Below are positions 38,202 to 46,735 of a stretch of DNA of 64,000 nucleotides, in pieces. This DNA comes from Paractinoplanes tereljensis. GTDB lineage: Bacteria; Actinomycetota; Actinomycetes; Mycobacteriales; Micromonosporaceae. The DNA lies in the NCBI RefSeq assembly GCF_016862435.1, contig NZ_BOMY01000037.1, positions 52,275 to 116,274 on the forward strand, in the 5' to 3' direction. Position 1 is the stretch's first letter. The number at the start of each line of letters is the position of its first letter. Position numbers and translations under genes: made by a program. A model generated the notes under the pieces. The model had not been told where the DNA came from and ran no database searches. It saw only the letters and a list, made by a program, of their open reading frames with translations.

Positions 38202-40678
38202 GCGCCCCGTCCGGTGGGCAAGGTCAGGATCATGGTCAGGCCCCCTCCGGGGGTGTGGTCGGGGATCAGGGTGCCGCCCATCGCCTCGGTCAGGCCTCGG
38301 GACAGGGCCAGGCCCAGGCCGACGCCGGTGTCGTTGTCGTGGTCGCCGAGGCGCTGGAAGGGCAGGAACACGTCGTCCCAGCGGTCCTCGGGGATGCCGG
38401 CGCCGTGGTCGATGACCCGCAGTTCGATGGTGTCGCCCAGGGTGCTGGCGGTTACCGCCGGCGGGTGGTCCGCGGGGCTGTAGCGCAGGGCGTTGGCGAC
38501 CAGGTTGATCAGGATCTGTTCGAGCAGGCCGGGGTCGGCGTGCACCGGCGGCAGGTCGTCCGGAATGTGTACGGCGACCGTGCGGCCGTCCGGTCCGAGG
38601 TTGTCCAGGGCCAGCGGGACGATGTCCTCGGCGCCCAGATCTACGGCGTGGACGCCGAGCGCGCCGGCCTGCAGACGGCTCATGTCGAGCAGGTTGGTGA
38701 CCAGCCGGACCAGCCGGTCGAGGGATTCGTCGGCGGTGGCCAGCAGCTCCCGGCGGTCGTCCTCGTCGAAGTCGACCTCCTCGCTGCGCAGGCTGGCCAC
38801 CGAGGCTTTCGCCGAGGCGAGCGGGGTGCGCAGGTCGTGGCTGACCGCGGCGAGCAGGGCCGTACGCATCCGGTCGGCCTCGGCCAGTGGTTTGGCGGCA
38901 GCGGCCTCGGCCGCGAGCCGTTCCTGGCGCAGCGCCAGGGTGGCCTGGGCGGCGAAGGCCTCGACGATCCGCCGGTCCGATGCCTCCAGGGGATGGCCGC
39001 ACAGCAGCATGGTCATCGTGTCGTCGACCTTCACCTCGACGTCGGCGTCCCGGGCGGCGGTGCACGGGTCTCCCACTCCGGCCACAACCGCGCCGGAATC
39101 CAGCAGGGTCACCGAGTCCAGGGTGAACGTCTCGCGCAGGCGTTCCAGCAACGCCATCAGCGGTCGCTGGCCGCGCAGCACGCCGCCCGCCACGGTGGCC
39201 AGGATCTGCGCGTCGGCGCTGGCCTGGGCGGCCTGCCGGGTCTTGCGGGCGGCGGTGTCGACCACCCAGCTGACCGCGAGCGCGACCACCACGAAGATCG
39301 CCAACGCGAGGAGGTTGTCGCCCTCGGCGATGGTGAACCGGCCGATCGGCGGGGTGAAGAAGTAGTTGAGCAGCAGTGATCCGAAGATCGCCGCGAGCAG
39401 CGCCGGCCACAGCCCGCCGATCAGCGACACCCCGACGACAGCCGCCAGGAACAGCAGGATGTCGTTGGTGAGTGACAGCGACGGCCCGGCGTGCAGCAGA
39501 CCGGTCAGGGCCGGCAACCCGGCCAGGGTGGCGACGAAACCGGCGATCCGCCGGCCACGGGACAGCGCGGCCGGCAGGCGACGGGCCCGGCGGCCCTGCG
39601 CGGCTCGTTCGTGGGTGACCAGGTGTACGTCGATCGAGCCGGACAGCGCCGTGGTGGTCACGCCGACGCCGGCCGAGAACAGCTGGGCGAGTTTGCCGCG
39701 GCTGGACGCGCCCAGCACGATCTGGGTGGCGTTCACCGCGCTGGCGAAGTCGAGCAGCGCGCGCGGCACGTCGGCCCCGACGACCTGGTGATAGGTCCCG
39801 CCGAGACTTTCCACCAAGAGCCGGTGCCGGGCCAGGATCGCCGGGTCGGCGCCGGCCAGGCCGTCGTTTCGCATGACGTGTACGGCCATCAGGTCCGCGC
39901 CCTTATCGCGGGCCGCTATCCGCGCCGCCCGGCGGATCAGCGTGTCGCCCTCGGGACCGCCGGTCAGCGCCACCACGACCCGTTCCCGGGTTTCCCAGGT
40001 GGCACTGATCTTGTGGTCGGCCCGGTACTTGTCGAGCTGGTCCTCGACCTTGTCGGCCAGCCAGAGCAGGGCCAGCTCGCGCAGCGCGGTCAGGTTGCCG
40101 GTGCGGAAGTAGTTGCCGAGCGCGGCGTCGATCTTCTCCGGCTGGTAGATGTTGCCGTGCGCCATCCGGCGCCGCAGCGCCTCCGGAGTCATGTCGACCA
40201 GCTCGACCTGCTCGGCCGCGCGGACCACCGAGTCCGGCACGGTTTCCCGTTGCTCGACGCCGGTGATCTGCGCGACCACGTCGTTGAGCGACTCCAGGTG
40301 CTGGATGTTGACCGTGGTCAGCACGTCGATCCCGGCGTCCAGCAGGTCGTGCACGTCCTGCCAGCGCTTGTCGTGCCGGGAACCCGGCACGTTGGTGTGG
40401 GCGAGCTCGTCGACGACCGCGACCTCGGGGTGCCGGGCCAGGACGGCGTCGACGTCCATCTCGGTGAACCGGGCACCCCGGTACTGCGCCTCGCGGCGCG
40501 GCACGGTCTCCAGGCCGGCCAGCATCGCCTGGGTGTGTTTGCGCCCGTGCGTCTCGACGAAGGCGACGACCACGTCGGTGCCGCGCTCGGCGCGCCGCTG
40601 GGCCTCCTCGAGCATGGTGTACGTCTTGCCGACGCCGGGGGCGGCGCCCAGGAAGATCCGTAGTTCTCCGCGTGCCAT
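38198..40678 (-). CDS. kdpD: KdpD potassium-sensing histidine kinase
   Basis: An 826-residue full-length sensor. The N-terminal KdpD domain has Walker A GAAPGVGKT and Walker B-like VVDELAHTN. A universal-stress-protein domain (about 230-360) follows, then four TM helices at about 375-470, a GAF-like linker, HisKA with His614 (SHDLRTPLAS) and an HATPase domain (LVANALRYS, DHGAGIP, GLGLAL). It phosphorylates KdpE. It sits 21 bp downstream of kdpC. Confidence 0.94.
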   Translation of the reverse strand: MARGELRIFLGAAPGVGKTYTMLEEAQRRAERGTDVVVAFVETHGRKHTQAMLAGLETVPRREAQYRGARFTEMDVDAVLARHPEVAVVDELAHTNVPGSRHDKRWQDVHDLLDAGIDVLTTVNIQHLESLNDVVAQITGVEQRETVPDSVVRAAEQVELVDMTPEALRRRMAHGNIYQPEKIDAALGNYFRTGNLTALRELALLWLADKVEDQLDKYRADHKISATWETRERVVVALTGGPEGDTLIRRAARIAARDKGADLMAVHVMRNDGLAGADPAILARHRLLVESLGGTYHQVVGADVPRALLDFASAVNATQIVLGASSRGKLAQLFSAGVGVTTTALSGSIDVHLVTHERAAQGRRARRLPAALSRGRRIAGFVATLAGLPALTGLLHAGPSLSLTNDILLFLAAVVGVSLIGGLWPALLAAIFGSLLLNYFFTPPIGRFTIAEGDNLLALAIFVVVALAVSWVVDTAARKTRQAAQASADAQILATVAGGVLRGQRPLMALLERLRETFTLDSVTLLDSGAVVAGVGDPCTAARDADVEVKVDDTMTMLLCGHPLEASDRRIVEAFAAQATLALRQERLAAEAAAAKPLAEADRMRTALLAAVSHDLRTPLASAKASVASLRSEEVDFDEDDRRELLATADESLDRLVRLVTNLLDMSRLQAGALGVHAVDLGAEDIVPLALDNLGPDGRTVAVHIPDDLPPVHADPGLLEQILINLVANALRYSPADHPPAVTASTLGDTIELRVIDHGAGIPEDRWDDVFLPFQRLGDHDNDTGVGLGLALSRGLTEAMGGTLIPDHTPGGGLTMILTLPTGRGA

Positions 40679-40699
40679 GTGCGGCGCCGCCCTCCTCTC

Positions 40700-41566
40700 T
40701 TATTTGGCCTGGTCGAGCGCGAGGTTGAGCTCGAGCACGTTGACCGCGGGCTCGCCGAGGAAGCCGAGCGCCCGGTCACTGGTGTGGTCCTTCACCAGGG
40801 CCTTGACCGCGGCCTCGGTCATCCCCCGCTCCCGGGCGATCCGGGGCACCTGCAGCGCGGCGTACGCGGGGCTGATGTCCGGGTCGAGGCCGCTGGCGCT
40901 GGCCGTGACCGCGTCGGCCGGCACCACCGGGTGGGCCGGGGCGTCACCCCGGATCGGCGTGATCACACCGCCGAGGGCCTGGTAGTCCTCGCCGGCCTTC
41001 GCCGGTTCCACGGTGACACCGTCGTAGGTGGACAGGAAGGGGGTGCCGGTCTGGTTGACCGAGACGACCCGGGTGACCGGGCCGGTCAGGCCATCGCGAT
41101 AGAAGACCGCGAGGACCGCGCCGACGCCGTCGCTGGTGCAGAACGGCCGGCTGCCGTCGACGCCTTCCAGCTTGCCGATCGCCAGGCTCCGCGAGCAGAC
41201 CTGGGTGAGCAGGCTCTGCGACGCGTCGTCCGGATTGTCGGAGAGCGTGTCGACCACGCTGTTCGGACCGAGGTTGCTGGCCGAGGTAGACGTGGGGTCG
41301 TAGCCGTCGCCGGCTGCGCTCGGCCGGCTCTGGAAGTACTTCGCGATCGGGTTGCCGTCGGCGTCGGTGTAGGCCTGGCCGATGAGGCTGCTGCCGACCG
41401 TCTTATCGGCCACCGTGATCAGCGAACCGTCCGCCTTGCCGTCGAGGCCGGGAACCCGGCCCAGCGCCACGAACGCGAGCGGATAGGCCAGTCCCAACAG
41501 GACGGTGAAGACGAGAAGCGCGCGCAAGGCGGCGAGATGCTGAGAGAGCCAACTGGGAAGTCGCAT
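40700..41566 (-). CDS. kdpC: KdpC subunit of the K+-transporting ATPase, extended form
   Basis: A 288-residue single-TM subunit (helix at about residues 13-34). Conserved KdpC segments are YFQSRPSAAG and GLDPDISPAYA near the C-terminal third. It is about 100 residues longer than the E. coli protein: an extra extracytoplasmic region lies between them, with two cysteines (VCSRS, FCTSD) that could form a disulfide. KdpC stabilises the KdpFABC complex. It begins 1 bp after the kdpB stop. Confidence 0.92.
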   Translation of the reverse strand: MRLPSWLSQHLAALRALLVFTVLLGLAYPLAFVALGRVPGLDGKADGSLITVADKTVGSSLIGQAYTDADGNPIAKYFQSRPSAAGDGYDPTSTSASNLGPNSVVDTLSDNPDDASQSLLTQVCSRSLAIGKLEGVDGSRPFCTSDGVGAVLAVFYRDGLTGPVTRVVSVNQTGTPFLSTYDGVTVEPAKAGEDYQALGGVITPIRGDAPAHPVVPADAVTASASGLDPDISPAYAALQVPRIARERGMTEAAVKALVKDHTSDRALGFLGEPAVNVLELNLALDQAK

Positions 41567-41567
41567 T

Positions 41568-43652
41568 TCAGATCCCCGGGATGAACTGGACGAGAAGGTC
41601 GATGAGCTTGATGCCGAGGAACGGCGCGATGACGCCGCCCAGGCCGTAGATCCACAGGTTGCGGCGCAACAGTGCGCTCGCGCTGGACGGCCGGTACCGG
41701 ACCCCGCGCAGGGCGAGCGGGATCAGCGCCACGATGACCAGCGCGTTGAAGATGACCGCGGACAGGATCGCCGAGCCCGGCGAGTGCAGCCGCATCACGT
41801 TCAGCGTGTCCAGCCCCGGGTACACACCCGCGAACATCGCCGGGATGATCGCGAAGTACTTGGCGATGTCGTTGGTGATCGAGAACGTGGTCAGCGCCCC
41901 GCGGGTGATCAGCAGCTGCTTGCCGATCTCCACGATCTCGATCAGCTTGGTCGGGTCGGAGTCGAGGTCGACCATGTTGCCGGCCTCTTTCGCGGCCGAC
42001 GTGCCGGTGTTCATCGCCACCCCGACGTCGGCCTGGGCCAGCGCCGGGGCGTCGTTGGTGCCGTCGCCGGTCATCGCGACCAGCCGGCCGCCCTCCTGCT
42101 CCTTGCGGATGTAGGCGAGCTTGTCCTCCGGGGTGGCCTCGGCCAGGAAGTCGTCGACCCCGGCCTCGTCGGCGATCGCCTTGGCGGTGCGCGGGTTGTC
42201 GCCGGTGATCATCACGGTCCGGATGCCCATCTTGCGCATCTCGTCGAACCGGGCCCGCATGCCCTCCTTGACCACGTCCTTGAGATGGATGACGCCCAGC
42301 ACCCGGTCGTTCTCGGCGACCACCAGCGGGGTGCCACCGGAGGCGCTGATCCCGTCGACGATCTCGGCCACCTCGTCCGAGTCGGACCGCGCCCACTTCA
42401 GCACGGCCGCCGCCGCACCCTTGCGGATCTGCCGGTCGCCGATGTCGACGCCGCTCATCCGGGTCTGCGCGGTGAACGGCACGAACGTCGCGTCGGCCAT
42501 CAGGCCCGGCTCGCGCTCACGCAGTCCGAACTCGTTCTTGGCGAGAACGACGATCGACCGCCCTTCGGGCGTTTCATCGGCCAGGCTGGACAGTTGCGCG
42601 GCGTCGGCCAACTCGCGGTCCGAGACCCCATTGACGGGTACGAACTCAGCGGCTTGCCGGTTTCCCAGGGTGATCGTGCCGGTCTTGTCGAGCAGCAGGG
42701 TGTTCACGTCGCCGGCCGCCTCGACCGCCCGGCCGGACATGGCCAGCACGTTGCGCTGCACCAGGCGGTCCATGCCGGCGATGCCGATCGCCGAGAGCAG
42801 CGCGCCGATCGTGGTCGGGATCAGGCAGACGATCAGGGACACCAGCACGATGCCGGTGACGCCGTGCCCGTTGATGGCCTGGGTGTCCGGCGCCGCCGCC
42901 TGCCACGCCTTGGAGAAGATGGCGAGCGGCTGCAGCGTGACCACCGAGAGCAGGAAGATGATGGTGAGCGCGGCGAGCAGGATGTTGAGGGCGATCTCGT
43001 TCGGCGTCTTCTGCCGGTTGGCCCCCTCGACCAGGGCGATCATCCGGTCGACGAAGCTCTCCCCCGGCTTCTGGGTGATCTTGACGACGATCCGGTCGGA
43101 GAGCACCTTGGTGCCGCCGGTGACGGCCGAGCGGTCGCCACCGGACTCGCGGATGACCGAGGCCGACTCGCCGGTGATGGCCGATTCGTCGACGCTGGCG
43201 ATGCCCTCGACGACGTCGCCGTCCCCGGGGATGATCTCGCCGGCCACCACGACCACGAGATCGCCCTGCTTCAGCTGGGCGGCCGGCACCAGGCCGCCGT
43301 CCAGGATCTGAGCCATGGTGTCCTGCTTGACGGCACGCAGTGCGGCCGCCTGAGCCTTGCCGCGCCCCTCGGCGACCGCCTCGGCCAGGTTGGCGAAGAC
43401 CACGGTGAGCCACAGCCAGACGGTGATCGTCCAGGCCAGCGTGCTCGGGTCGGTAATGGACAGCACCGTGGTGAAGACCGCGCCGACCTCGACGATGAAC
43501 ATCACCGGGTTGCGCCACAGGGTGCGCGGGTCGAGCTTCCGAACCGCATCCGGCAGCGACTTCCACAACTGGTGCGGATCGAGCATTCCACCCCGTACAA
43601 CCGAGGGGGTTGATGTGGTCGTGGGGTTGGGTTTTTCGGCTAGCAACGTCAT
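41568..43652 (-). CDS. kdpB: KdpB, P-type ATPase subunit
   Basis: A 694-residue P1A-type ATPase. The phosphorylation motif DKTGT has Asp322; ITGESASV is the dephosphorylation loop and GDGTNDAPALAQADVG the hinge motif. It drives high-affinity K+ uptake through KdpA. Start codon ATG 43652 overlaps the kdpA stop (ATGA). A frame continues upstream into kdpA but is a shadow. Confidence 0.95.
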   Translation of the reverse strand: MTLLAEKPNPTTTSTPSVVRGGMLDPHQLWKSLPDAVRKLDPRTLWRNPVMFIVEVGAVFTTVLSITDPSTLAWTITVWLWLTVVFANLAEAVAEGRGKAQAAALRAVKQDTMAQILDGGLVPAAQLKQGDLVVVVAGEIIPGDGDVVEGIASVDESAITGESASVIRESGGDRSAVTGGTKVLSDRIVVKITQKPGESFVDRMIALVEGANRQKTPNEIALNILLAALTIIFLLSVVTLQPLAIFSKAWQAAAPDTQAINGHGVTGIVLVSLIVCLIPTTIGALLSAIGIAGMDRLVQRNVLAMSGRAVEAAGDVNTLLLDKTGTITLGNRQAAEFVPVNGVSDRELADAAQLSSLADETPEGRSIVVLAKNEFGLREREPGLMADATFVPFTAQTRMSGVDIGDRQIRKGAAAAVLKWARSDSDEVAEIVDGISASGGTPLVVAENDRVLGVIHLKDVVKEGMRARFDEMRKMGIRTVMITGDNPRTAKAIADEAGVDDFLAEATPEDKLAYIRKEQEGGRLVAMTGDGTNDAPALAQADVGVAMNTGTSAAKEAGNMVDLDSDPTKLIEIVEIGKQLLITRGALTTFSITNDIAKYFAIIPAMFAGVYPGLDTLNVMRLHSPGSAILSAVIFNALVIVALIPLALRGVRYRPSSASALLRRNLWIYGLGGVIAPFLGIKLIDLLVQFIPGI

Positions 43653-45295
43653 GACAGACCTTCTGCGATGGGTCCGAGAGCGAGGGCGGGGAGGAAGGTC
43701 AGGGCGACGAGTACGACGGTGACGCCGACGACCATGCCGACGAACAGCGGTTGGTGGGTGGGCAGCGTCCCCTCGGACTCCGGGGTCGGTTTCTGCCGGG
43801 CGAGTGAGCCGGCCAGCGCCAGCACCAGGACCAGCGGCAGGAAGCGGCCGAGCAGCATGGCCAGGCCGAGCGCGGTGTCCCACCACGGGGTGTTGACCGT
43901 GATGCCGCCGAAGGCCGAGCCGTTGTTGTTGGCGGCGCTGGTGAAGGCGTACAGCACCTCGGAGAGGCCGTGCGGCCCGGTGTTGAGCGCCGTGCTGTTG
44001 TTGCCGGTGGCGAAGGCCGCCGCCGCGCCGATCAGCACCAGAGCCGGGGTGACCAGGAAGTACAGCGAGGCCAGCTTCATCTCCCGGGCGCCGATCTTCT
44101 TACCGAGATATTCCGGGGTGCGGCCGACCATCAGACCGGCCACGAAGACCGTGATGGTGGCCAGGATGAGCAGGCCGTAGAGGCCGGAACCGACGCCGCC
44201 GGGGGCCACCTCGCCGAGCATCATGTTGACGATCGGCATCATCCCGCCGAACGGGGTGTACGAGTCGTGGAACGAGTTCACCGCGCCGGTCGAGGTCAGT
44301 GTCGTGGCCGCGGCGAACGTCGCCGAGTCGGGGATGCCGAACCGGGTCTCCTTGCCCTCCATGGCCGAGCCGACCGCCTGCGGCACCGTGCCGCCACCGT
44401 GCACCTCGAAGCCGACGGTCAGGGCGATGCTCGCAATGGCCAGCACGGCCATCACCGCGACGATCGCGTAGCCCTGCCGGTTCTGCCCGACCATCCGGCC
44501 GAAGACCCGCGGCAGGCTGAACGGGATCAGGAAGATCAGGAAGATCTGCAGCCAGTTCGTCCAGGTGGTCGGGTTCTCGAACGGGTGCGCCGAGTTGACG
44601 TTGTAGAAGCCGCCGCCGTTGGTGCCGAGCTCCTTGATCGCCTCCTGGGAGGCGACCGGGCCGCCGGTGATGTGCTGGGTGGCGCCGGTCAGGGTGGTGA
44701 CGTCGGTGCCGCCGGACAGGTTCTGCACCATCCCGGCGATCATGAAGATCAGGGTGGCCGCGACGCAGATCGGCAGCAGGACGCGCAGGGTGATCCGGGT
44801 GAGGTCGACCCAGAAGTTGCCCAGTGTCTCGGTCTTGCGTCCCGCGAAACCGCGGATCAGGGCGACCGCGACGGCGATGCCGACGCCGGCCGACACGAAG
44901 TTCTGCACCGCGAGGCCGGCCATCTGCACCAGGTGGCCCAGGGCGGATTCACCGGCGTACGCCTGCCAGTTGGTGTTGGTCACGAAGCTGACCGCGGTGT
45001 TCCACGAGACGTGGGTGTTCATCTGCGGGACGCCCAGCGCCAGCCAGAGCTTGTTCTGCACGCGCAGGAACAGGTAGAGGAAGAGGATCGAGACCGCGGA
45101 GAAGGCGAGGACGCTGCGGGCGTAGACGCCCCAGGTCTGCTGCGCCTTGGGGTCGACCCCGACGAGGCGGTAGATGAGTTGCTCTCCGCGCAGGTTCCGT
45201 TTTGGGTTTATCGCCCGATACATGTAGTCGCCGAACGGCCGGTAGACCGCCACCAGGGCGAGCACCAGCGAGATCACAAAAAGCCAGCCGACCAT
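43649..45295 (-). CDS. kdpA: KdpA, potassium-translocating subunit
   Basis: A 548-residue subunit related to the Trk/Ktr channel superfamily, with about ten TM helices. Selectivity-loop segments include NTNWQAYAGE, TNGGGFYNVNSAHPFENPT (read in parts), FADS-like loops and NNNGSAFGG. It forms the K+ path of KdpFABC. It overlaps kdpF by TGATG. Confidence 0.95.
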   Translation of the reverse strand: MVGWLFVISLVLALVAVYRPFGDYMYRAINPKRNLRGEQLIYRLVGVDPKAQQTWGVYARSVLAFSAVSILFLYLFLRVQNKLWLALGVPQMNTHVSWNTAVSFVTNTNWQAYAGESALGHLVQMAGLAVQNFVSAGVGIAVAVALIRGFAGRKTETLGNFWVDLTRITLRVLLPICVAATLIFMIAGMVQNLSGGTDVTTLTGATQHITGGPVASQEAIKELGTNGGGFYNVNSAHPFENPTTWTNWLQIFLIFLIPFSLPRVFGRMVGQNRQGYAIVAVMAVLAIASIALTVGFEVHGGGTVPQAVGSAMEGKETRFGIPDSATFAAATTLTSTGAVNSFHDSYTPFGGMMPIVNMMLGEVAPGGVGSGLYGLLILATITVFVAGLMVGRTPEYLGKKIGAREMKLASLYFLVTPALVLIGAAAAFATGNNSTALNTGPHGLSEVLYAFTSAANNNGSAFGGITVNTPWWDTALGLAMLLGRFLPLVLVLALAGSLARQKPTPESEGTLPTHQPLFVGMVVGVTVVLVALTFLPALALGPIAEGLS

Positions 45296-45384
45296 CAGAA
45301 CTTCTCCGGGAACAACAGGGCCGCCACCATGAAGGCGGCCAGCAGGACGGCGACGATCAGGCCGATGACGTTGACGGCGCTCAC
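45295..45384 (-). CDS. kdpF: KdpF small subunit (29 aa)
   Basis: GTG 45384 to TGA 45295 encodes 29 residues: one TM helix (VNVIGLIVAVLLAAFMVAALL) followed by FPEKF, the expected KdpF ending. It stabilises the Kdp complex. Its GTG overlaps the stop of the upstream 27-aa gene (GTGA) and its stop overlaps the kdpA start (TGATG). Confidence 0.88.
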   Translation of the reverse strand: MSAVNVIGLIVAVLLAAFMVAALLFPEKF

Positions 45385-45464
45385 CAGCGTTCGACCGCCC
45401 GGATCAGCACGGCGAGCGCTGCGAACAGCACCACCGTGAGTAGGACGAACACGAGATCAGCCAC
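45381..45464 (-). CDS. Single-TM small protein leading the kdp operon (27 aa)
   Basis: GTG 45464 with AAGGAG 8 nt upstream encodes 27 residues: MADLVFVLLTVVLFAALAV, then LIRAVERW. One TM helix has a short basic/aromatic tail inside. It is translationally coupled to kdpF. It is KdpF-like in size but distinct in sequence, so it may be a second small Kdp subunit or a regulator of the complex. Actinobacterial kdp operons are known to carry such extra micropeptides in some species; function unproven. Confidence 0.7.
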   Translation of the reverse strand: MADLVFVLLTVVLFAALAVLIRAVERW

Positions 45465-45676
45465 GGAACGACTCCTTGACGAGGGGTGGCAATGCTTGCG
45501 AGATGAAGCGAAGCTCGCCGCGATATCCCTTGTCATCAGCGTTGACGCGATGGCTACGCCAGCTGTGCGCTTGTTGACGCGCCTTTAACGCCGCCCCCGT
45601 AACTGCCGCTGCGCCGTGCCGCACACCCGCGTTAACAAGGCGTCAACGCCCTCGCCATCGCCGTGATCGGCCGCGC
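45465..45676. promoter_or_regulatory. kdp/corA divergent control region with KdpE-type direct repeats
   Basis: Two copies of TTGACGC-N4-TTAACGC are visible: 45574-45591 on the plus strand and 45646-45629 on the minus strand. The 11-bp periodicity of the half-sites is that of OmpR-family response regulators. A further lone TTGACGC is at 45542-45548. The sites lie 110-180 bp upstream of the first kdp start. No clear -10 for corA is identified. Confidence 0.6.
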
Positions 45677-46735
45677 ATGCTGGCCGCCATGGACCTCCAC
45701 CTGATCACCACGAACGGGGCCGAGCCGCGCCCGATCGGCGAGCTCGCCGGCCTGCTGGCGGGCGACACCGGGTTCGTGTGGGTGGACATCCCGTACTGCG
45801 ACGACCAGGCCGTACACGTACTGTCCGAGGTCTTCGGGTTTCATCCGCTCGCGGTCAAGGACTGCGTGGAACGCAACCGGGTGCCGAAGATGCATGCCTA
45901 CGCGGAGTACGTCTTCGTGGTGCTGCACGCTCCGGAGGACGGCGAGCGGGGGCACGTCCACTACCTCGAGCTCGACCAGTTCATCGGGCCGAACTACCTG
46001 GTCACCGTGCACGGCCCGAGCAATCCCGCAGTGTCTGCTGAGGCACCGCTTCGGGAGACCCGGGCGGCCCTCGAACGCATCGAGAAAGGCCGGCTCCGGC
46101 CGGACAGCCCGTTCGGGCTGTCGCACGCCATCGTGGCCGCGCTCATCCGCAACCAGGAGGAGTACGTCGAGCAGGTCACCGCCGACGTCTGGCGTCTCGA
46201 GCAGCAGGTCACCGGCGGCACCGTGGACGACCCGGAAGCGTTCCTCAACAACCTGTTCCGGGCCCGGCACGGGCTGCTCGCGGTGCGCACGATGAGCGCG
46301 CTCAGCAGCGCTATCTACGGCCGGATGGCCGGCCTGCCCGACCTGCCCGGCGACGACGCGACCCTGGTCGCCGACACCGCCGACCGGTTCACCCGGGTCC
46401 GCCGGATCGCCGACGGCGAGCGTGAATACCTGCAGGGCGTGATCGAGTTCTACCAGAGCATCCTCACCATCACCGCGACCATCGTCGCGCAGACCCAGAA
46501 CGACAAGGTGCAGCGGCTCACCGAGGCCAGCTACGCCCAGAACGAGGAGGTCAAGAAGATCTCCGCGTGGGCCGCGATCTTCTTCGCGCCGTCGCTGGTC
46601 GCCGCCGTGTACGGGATGAACTTCGACGACATGCCGGAGTTGCACTGGCGGGTCGGCTATCCGTTCGCGCTGGCGCTGATGGTCGCGGCCGGCGCGGCGC
46701 TGCACCACGCCTTCAAGCGCCGCGGCTGGCTCTAG
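45677..46735 (+). CDS. corA: CorA-family magnesium/divalent-cation transporter
   Basis: A 352-residue protein. A soluble N-terminal domain with long helix (IADGEREYLQGVIEFYQSIL) precedes two C-terminal TM helices, with the signature YGMNFDDMPEL at the pore mouth between them. CorA forms pentameric Mg2+/Co2+/Ni2+ channels. ATG 45677 or 45689 are both plausible; neither has a good Shine-Dalgarno. It is divergent from kdp with shared regulatory repeats. Its TAG shares a CTAG with the stop of the convergent decarboxylase gene. Confidence 0.93.
   Translation: MLAAMDLHLITTNGAEPRPIGELAGLLAGDTGFVWVDIPYCDDQAVHVLSEVFGFHPLAVKDCVERNRVPKMHAYAEYVFVVLHAPEDGERGHVHYLELDQFIGPNYLVTVHGPSNPAVSAEAPLRETRAALERIEKGRLRPDSPFGLSHAIVAALIRNQEEYVEQVTADVWRLEQQVTGGTVDDPEAFLNNLFRARHGLLAVRTMSALSSAIYGRMAGLPDLPGDDATLVADTADRFTRVRRIADGEREYLQGVIEFYQSILTITATIVAQTQNDKVQRLTEASYAQNEEVKKISAWAAIFFAPSLVAAVYGMNFDDMPELHWRVGYPFALALMVAAGAALHHAFKRRGWL

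Noticed and set aside
45542..45559. Third KdpE site upstream of kdp
   Set aside because: TTGACGC is exact but the second half-site (GCTACGC) matches poorly; kept only as a lone half-site.
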